Shown here in pieces: positions 60,063 through 64,000 of a DNA stretch of 64,000 nucleotides; the first letter of the stretch is position 1; every line of letters begins with the position of its first letter. The translations under genes were made by a program, and so were the position numbers. Under the pieces are notes generated by a model that worked only from the letters and a program-made list of their open reading frames with translations, searched no databases and had not been told where the DNA came from. Source of the stretch: Pseudaeromonas paramecii (GTDB lineage Bacteria > Pseudomonadota > Gammaproteobacteria > Enterobacterales > Aeromonadaceae); assembly GCF_039540575.1 (NCBI RefSeq), contig NZ_BAABFC010000001.1, positions 124,001 through 188,000 on the forward strand, read 5' to 3'.

Positions 60063-60257
60063 CGCCAGGTAATAAATCGAAAAGCGCGTCTTTCGAGTCA
60101 TAGCCGGCCGTGTTTCGTGCCATTTGGTGCCCATGGTGGTGGTCAATGGCAAAATTTCCGTGATTAACAAAGCATTGCCACAGGCTGATTTGGTATTTTC
60201 ACCGCGGACTGGACATAATTGGGGACAGCCCGAGTTCGGCGGATCCTGACATTACCT

Positions 60258-61376
60258 ATGAAGCTATTTTTTTCTCCCAGAACCGATCTGGAGTGTGTCG
60301 CCCAGGCGCTGGGGCAGATGAGTGTTGAGCCGGGCCTGCGTGGCATACTGATGCTGACCGCCGAAGGCAATCACTACGACCTGGCGCAACTCGATGCCCT
60401 GTTACAACACAGCCCCATTCCCATCTTTGGCGGCATTTTTCCCTATGTGTTGTATGAGGAGGTGCAATACAGCACCGGGGTGATCTTGCTGGGGCTGTGT
60501 TGTCCATTGCAACTGGCGGTATTGCCGCAGCAGCGTCTGCAGGATGAGGATATCAGCCGCTATCTGCCGCCGCTGCCCCGGCTGGCCGGTGAACAAAGGG
60601 CCATGCTGCTCACCTTCATCGATGGTTTTGGTCATCGTATTCACCCGCTGATCCAGGAACTGTTCAACCACTATGGCCTCGAGTTGAACTATATCGGCGG
60701 CGGCTGTGGTTCCTTGTCGATGGAGTCTGGCCCTTGCGTCATCACTCCGCAGGGCGTCTTGCAGGATGCGGCCGTGCTGGTGTTATGTCAGGCGGCCAGC
60801 GGTATTGGCGTTGCCCACGGCTGGGAGTCTATCTCCGGCGCCTTCAAGGTGACGGCATCGCAGGAGGGACTGCTGCAGGGGCTGGATTGGATGCCGGCCT
60901 GGACCGTCTATCAGGAGGTGGTGGAGCAGCATGCCGGGGTGCGCATCAGCGAAGAGAACTTTTTCGAGATCGCCAAGGCATACCCCCTGGGGATTGCCAA
61001 GCTGGGGTCCGAGCTGGTGATCCGTGATCCGGTGCGTCTGCAAGGCGATGCGCTCTTGTGTGTCGGTGAGGTACGCAAAGGCGCCTATGTACATGTGATG
61101 CACGGTGGGACCAACACCATTATTCAGGCCGCTCGCCATGCCCGGGACATGGCCGTCAGGGAGTTGGGGCAGGCGGATGCCGAGATCATGTTGTTTGTTA
61201 ACTGTGTCTCCCGCTCCTTGTTCCTCGGTGCGGAATTCCATCGGGAACTGCAAGCGGTCAGCTTGCCTGGCACTCCCATGATTGGGGCCTTGACCCTGGG
61301 GGAGATCGCCAACAGCGGGCGAGACTACCTGGAGTTTTTCAACAAGACATCCGTGGTGGGGTTGATTAAATCGTGA
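60258..61376 (+). CDS. FIST-domain sensor protein (NosP/VpsV-like)
   Basis: 372 aa. FIST N and C domains, cytoplasmic: MKLFFSPRTDLECVAQALGQM start, FGGIFPYVLYEEVQYSTGVILLGL, IGGGCGSLSMESGPCVI, GVAHGWESISGAFKVTAS (the family's C-terminal FIST part begins here), FFEIAKAYPLGIAKLGSELVIRDPV and GALTLGEIANSGRDYLEFFNKTSVVGLI. Proteins of this family next to hybrid kinases include VpsV of Vibrio cholerae and heme-binding nitric-oxide sensors called NosP. The ATG at 60258 is chosen for family length. It is translationally coupled to the histidine kinase behind it (GTGA overlap). Confidence 0.85.
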   Translation: MKLFFSPRTDLECVAQALGQMSVEPGLRGILMLTAEGNHYDLAQLDALLQHSPIPIFGGIFPYVLYEEVQYSTGVILLGLCCPLQLAVLPQQRLQDEDISRYLPPLPRLAGEQRAMLLTFIDGFGHRIHPLIQELFNHYGLELNYIGGGCGSLSMESGPCVITPQGVLQDAAVLVLCQAASGIGVAHGWESISGAFKVTASQEGLLQGLDWMPAWTVYQEVVEQHAGVRISEENFFEIAKAYPLGIAKLGSELVIRDPVRLQGDALLCVGEVRKGAYVHVMHGGTNTIIQAARHARDMAVRELGQADAEIMLFVNCVSRSLFLGAEFHRELQAVSLPGTPMIGALTLGEIANSGRDYLEFFNKTSVVGLIKS

Positions 61377-63412
61377 TCCAGCCAGGCCTGATCGAACAAG
61401 AGGTATTACACGAGATCGCCATGTCCATCGGCGAGAGCCTCGAGATGGACGCCATGCTCAACCATGCCATCCCGATCTTTCTAAGAGGACTCGGCTGTGC
61501 CACCGCGGCCATGTTGTTATGTGGCGAGGAAGAGGAAGGGGGAGAGGCCGGCCCCGTGTTTATCTTGCCTCGCGCGGCCCAGCGTAACCAGCAACTCAAT
61601 GACATACTGGCACGCTATGCCCGTCAACTGCCCCAGATGACCCTACCCGCCTTATTGGAGACACCGGCGTCAGGCTTGTATTACTACGCCTGGCACCTGT
61701 GCGATCAAAAAAGTGGTGCCTTGCTGCTGGGGCGCAGTACCCCGATACCCGAGGCCCTGCAGCTGGAGATAGCGCCGCTGGTCTACAAGCTTGGCCATGC
61801 GTTGAAGGCCTGCCGGCAGTTTGCCAGCCTGCAGGCGACCCAGCAGGAGATGGCCCGGGCCCGAGATGCGGCTCAGGCCGCCAACCGTGCCAAGAGCAAT
61901 TTTTTGGCCACCATGAGTCATGAGATCCGTACCCCACTCAATGCGGTGATCAACTTGTCCGAGCTGTTATTGGAAAGCGAATTGACCTCGCGGCAACGGG
62001 AACTGGTGGAGGGCATCTGCCAGGGCGGCGTCTCCTTGTTCCAGCTGGTCAACGATGTGCTGGATTTCTCCAAGATTGAAGCCGGCAAGATGGAGATCCA
62101 GTACAGCAACGTGGAGTTGCGCAGTCTGCTGGAGGGGGTATGCAACCTGTTCGAGCAGCAGGCCACCCAGAAGGGATTGCAGTTTGGCCTGAGCATAGCG
62201 CCAGACGTGCCGCGGATGCTCAGTTGTGACCAAACCCGCTTGCGCCAGGTGTTGCAGAATCTGCTCTCCAATGCGGTCAAGTTCACCGAGCGGGGTCGGG
62301 TGCACATGGCGGTGCGGATGACGGAGCCCAATCCGGCCGGCCGGGATCTGATGTTTCAGATCATCGACAGCGGTATCGGCATCCGGGACGAGGAGCAGGG
62401 CAAGTTGTTCGAGGAGTTCCATCAGATGGATCCCGCCCTCAACCGCCGTTTTGGCGGGAGCGGGCTGGGACTGGCCATCGCCGCCCGTCTGGTGCAGATG
62501 ATGGAGGGCTCCATCGGTTGTCAGTCTCGCTACGGCGAAGGCAGCACCTTTTGGTTCACCTTGCCGTATCAGCGCCTCTCCCTGCCAGCCACCGTCGCCC
62601 ACAGCGCCGTAGCGGCCCAGCTGGAAGGAAAAATACTCCTGGTGGAAGACAGTCCCACCAACCAGATGGTGGCGTCGGCCCTGCTGTCCAAGGTGGGGTG
62701 CCAGATCACTGTGGTGGACAACGGTCAGGATGCCATCGCCGCCGTCACGGCTCAGCCCTTCGATCTGGTGCTGATGGATGTGTCCATGCCCGGCATGGAT
62801 GGTCTGGAAGCCACGCGGCGGATCCGCGCCATCATGGGCCCCCCCTCCGCCGTGCCTATCATCGCCATGACGGCCCATGCGTTTGCCGAAGACAAGGCGG
62901 CCTGTCTGGCCGCTGGCATGAATGATTACCTCACCAAGCCGCTACACCGCGAACAGCTGCATGCCATGCTGGCGCGCTGGCTGCAGCAGCAGGGTGGCAG
63001 CCCAGTGGGTGAGCCTGTGCCGGCTGCGTCGGAGAAGAGCCTGCCCATCATAGATGAGCAGGTCTTGGCACAGCTGGCCAATGACACCAGTGAAGCCGTC
63101 TTACTCAAGGTGCTGGATCTCTTCTTGGCCGAGTCCAAGAATAATCTGACGGCCCTGGAGGCTTGTCTGGTCAATCGAGATTGGCAGCAATTTACCAAGC
63201 TGGCCCATGCTATTAAGAGCAGTGCCGGGGCCATGGGCGCCAAGGCGTTGCATCAGGTCAGCAGCCAGCTTGAGCAGTTATCCCGACAGGGGGAGCGGGA
63301 CAAACTCGCCGCCCTGTGTCAGGAGCTTGCGCAGATCCAGGCGCAAACTCGCCTGGCGCTGGAGGCGCATTTTCAGGGTCGCATGGCCAATCCGCCACAG
63401 GACAAGGGTTAG
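61373..63412 (+). CDS. Cytoplasmic hybrid histidine kinase with receiver and Hpt (VpsS-like)
   Basis: 679 aa, no membrane segments. N-terminal GAF-like sensory region (about 10-150), a short coiled coil, HisKA with phospho-His183 (MSHEIRTPLNAV), HATPase (NLLSNAVKFTERG, DSGIGI, FGGSGLGLAI), receiver with Asp469 (LMDVSMPGMDG) and a C-terminal Hpt with His612 (LAHAIKSSAGAMGAKAL). All catalytic residues appear intact. Paired with a FIST protein as in Vibrio cholerae VpsV/VpsS. With its own Hpt it could phosphorylate the LuxO/SypG-like regulator encoded 3 kb upstream directly, without LuxU. GTG start at 61373. Confidence 0.9.
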   Translation: MIQPGLIEQEVLHEIAMSIGESLEMDAMLNHAIPIFLRGLGCATAAMLLCGEEEEGGEAGPVFILPRAAQRNQQLNDILARYARQLPQMTLPALLETPASGLYYYAWHLCDQKSGALLLGRSTPIPEALQLEIAPLVYKLGHALKACRQFASLQATQQEMARARDAAQAANRAKSNFLATMSHEIRTPLNAVINLSELLLESELTSRQRELVEGICQGGVSLFQLVNDVLDFSKIEAGKMEIQYSNVELRSLLEGVCNLFEQQATQKGLQFGLSIAPDVPRMLSCDQTRLRQVLQNLLSNAVKFTERGRVHMAVRMTEPNPAGRDLMFQIIDSGIGIRDEEQGKLFEEFHQMDPALNRRFGGSGLGLAIAARLVQMMEGSIGCQSRYGEGSTFWFTLPYQRLSLPATVAHSAVAAQLEGKILLVEDSPTNQMVASALLSKVGCQITVVDNGQDAIAAVTAQPFDLVLMDVSMPGMDGLEATRRIRAIMGPPSAVPIIAMTAHAFAEDKAACLAAGMNDYLTKPLHREQLHAMLARWLQQQGGSPVGEPVPAASEKSLPIIDEQVLAQLANDTSEAVLLKVLDLFLAESKNNLTALEACLVNRDWQQFTKLAHAIKSSAGAMGAKALHQVSSQLEQLSRQGERDKLAALCQELAQIQAQTRLALEAHFQGRMANPPQDKG

Positions 63413-63473
63413 ACGTTCACGCTGTCTATACACAAAAAAGACGTTAAATCATCGCATTAAATGGCACAAAAGG

Positions 63474-63479
63474 TAGAAT
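63474..63479 (+). promoter_or_regulatory. Candidate -10 of fadD
   Basis: TAGAAT, 57 bases ahead of the start. No convincing -35. The GGTAGAATCC context equals the rluC -10 context at 4841-4849. Confidence 0.3.
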
Positions 63480-63535
63480 CCTTCCCCCGCAGTCTGCCAG
63501 AACCGAGCTGGCCTTGAGGATAAGAGGAGACAATC

Positions 63536-64000
63536 GTGGACAAGATCTGGCTGCAGCGGTATCCCGCCGGGGTACCTGCCGAGATTAATCCCGATGCCCA
63601 CCCATCGCTGGTCGGGCTGTTTGAAGAAACCGTCCGTCGTTATCAGGATCAGCCTGCGTTTATCAACATGGGTGAGGTGCTGACCTATCGGGGGCTGGAG
63701 GAGCAAAGCCGTGCCTTTGCCGCCTATCTGCAACAGGGGCTCAAGCTGCGCAAGGGGGAGCGGATCGCCCTGATGATGCCCAACCTGCTGCAGTATCCCA
63801 TCGCTCTGTTTGGCGCCTTGCGGGCCGGACTCGTGGTGGTCAATGTCAACCCGCTATACACTCCACGGGAGCTGGAACATCAGCTCAAGGATTCCGGGGC
63901 CACGGCCATCGTCATCGTCTCCAACTTTGCCAATACCCTGGAGAAGGTGGTCTACAACACGGATGTCAAACACGTCATCCTCACCCGCATGGGGGATCAG
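63536..64000 (+). CDS. fadD: Long-chain fatty acid-CoA ligase, N-terminal fragment
   Basis: 155 codons inside the window; the gene runs past the end. GTG start with AAGAGGAG 7 bases upstream. MDKIWLQRYPAGVPAEINPDAHPSLVGLFEE is the FadD N-terminus, followed by FINMGEVLTYRGLEEQSRAFAAYLQ, IALMMPNLLQYPIALFGALRAGLVVVNVNPLYTPRELEHQLKDSGA. Activates exogenous fatty acids for beta-oxidation. The AMP-binding core motif lies outside the window. Confidence 0.93.
   Translation, partial: MDKIWLQRYPAGVPAEINPDAHPSLVGLFEETVRRYQDQPAFINMGEVLTYRGLEEQSRAFAAYLQQGLKLRKGERIALMMPNLLQYPIALFGALRAGLVVVNVNPLYTPRELEHQLKDSGATAIVIVSNFANTLEKVVYNTDVKHVILTRMGDQ

Overview
The window is a dense, high-GC gammaproteobacterial chromosome segment. 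Gene content and order (rne/rluC divergence, yceD-rpmF-plsX-fab-acpP-fabF-pabC-mltG-tmk-holB-tatD, an eight-gene his operon with a leader peptide, dnaX-ybaB-recR-htpG-adk-hemH-gsk, yohJ-yohK-cdd, thiC-thiDE-thiFSGH) resemble Enterobacterales, Vibrionales, Aeromonadales and Shewanella. GC richness and the mixture of enteric-like and Vibrio-like genes suggest an Aeromonadales member such as Oceanimonas or Zobellella; that placement is inference. I saw no rRNA, tRNA, insertion sequence, prophage or CRISPR array.

Layout. 1-1440: end of a chemotaxis receptor gene, a YbaK-type deacylase and yeeX. 1455-7055: rne, rluC, a HAD phosphatase and yceF (Maf). 7123-17528: one long plus-strand cluster for 23S-associated YceD, ribosomal protein L32, fatty acid synthesis, folate, murein trimming, dTMP kinase, DNA polymerase III delta prime and a TatD nuclease. 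17589-25340: a small unannotated gene and the complete histidine operon on the minus strand, with promoter, six-His leader peptide, attenuator and terminator all visible. 25431-35926: yoaA-tsaB-slp cluster, apt, dnaX-ybaB-recR, and htpG behind a near-perfect sigma-32 promoter. 36036-39220: a two-gene operon of a periplasmic solute-binding protein and a membrane diguanylate cyclase. 39274-46108: adk, hemH, gsk, a DUF4250 gene, mltB, cdd and yohJK. 46232-48082: an isolated GH36 alpha-galactosidase. 48125-54676: TPP-riboswitch-led thiamine operon.

54677-63412 is the most unusual part. A STAS protein, a SypE-like protein (RsbW-type kinase, receiver, PP2C) and a LuxO/SypG-type sigma-54 activator form an operon behind a clear sigma-54 promoter with LuxO-like boxes about 80 bases upstream. 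Next come a divergent pair of transcription units: a hexapeptide acetyltransferase plus glycosyltransferase (minus strand, with its own sigma-54 promoter) and a FIST (NosP/VpsV-like) protein plus a cytoplasmic hybrid histidine kinase with its own Hpt domain (plus strand). LuxO-like boxes lie in the shared intergenic region. The partner-switching parts look decayed together: the STAS phospho-serine position is Glu and the kinase N-box Asn is Arg. I infer a compact signalling locus linking a FIST sensor to sigma-54 control of surface polysaccharide genes. The window ends inside fadD.
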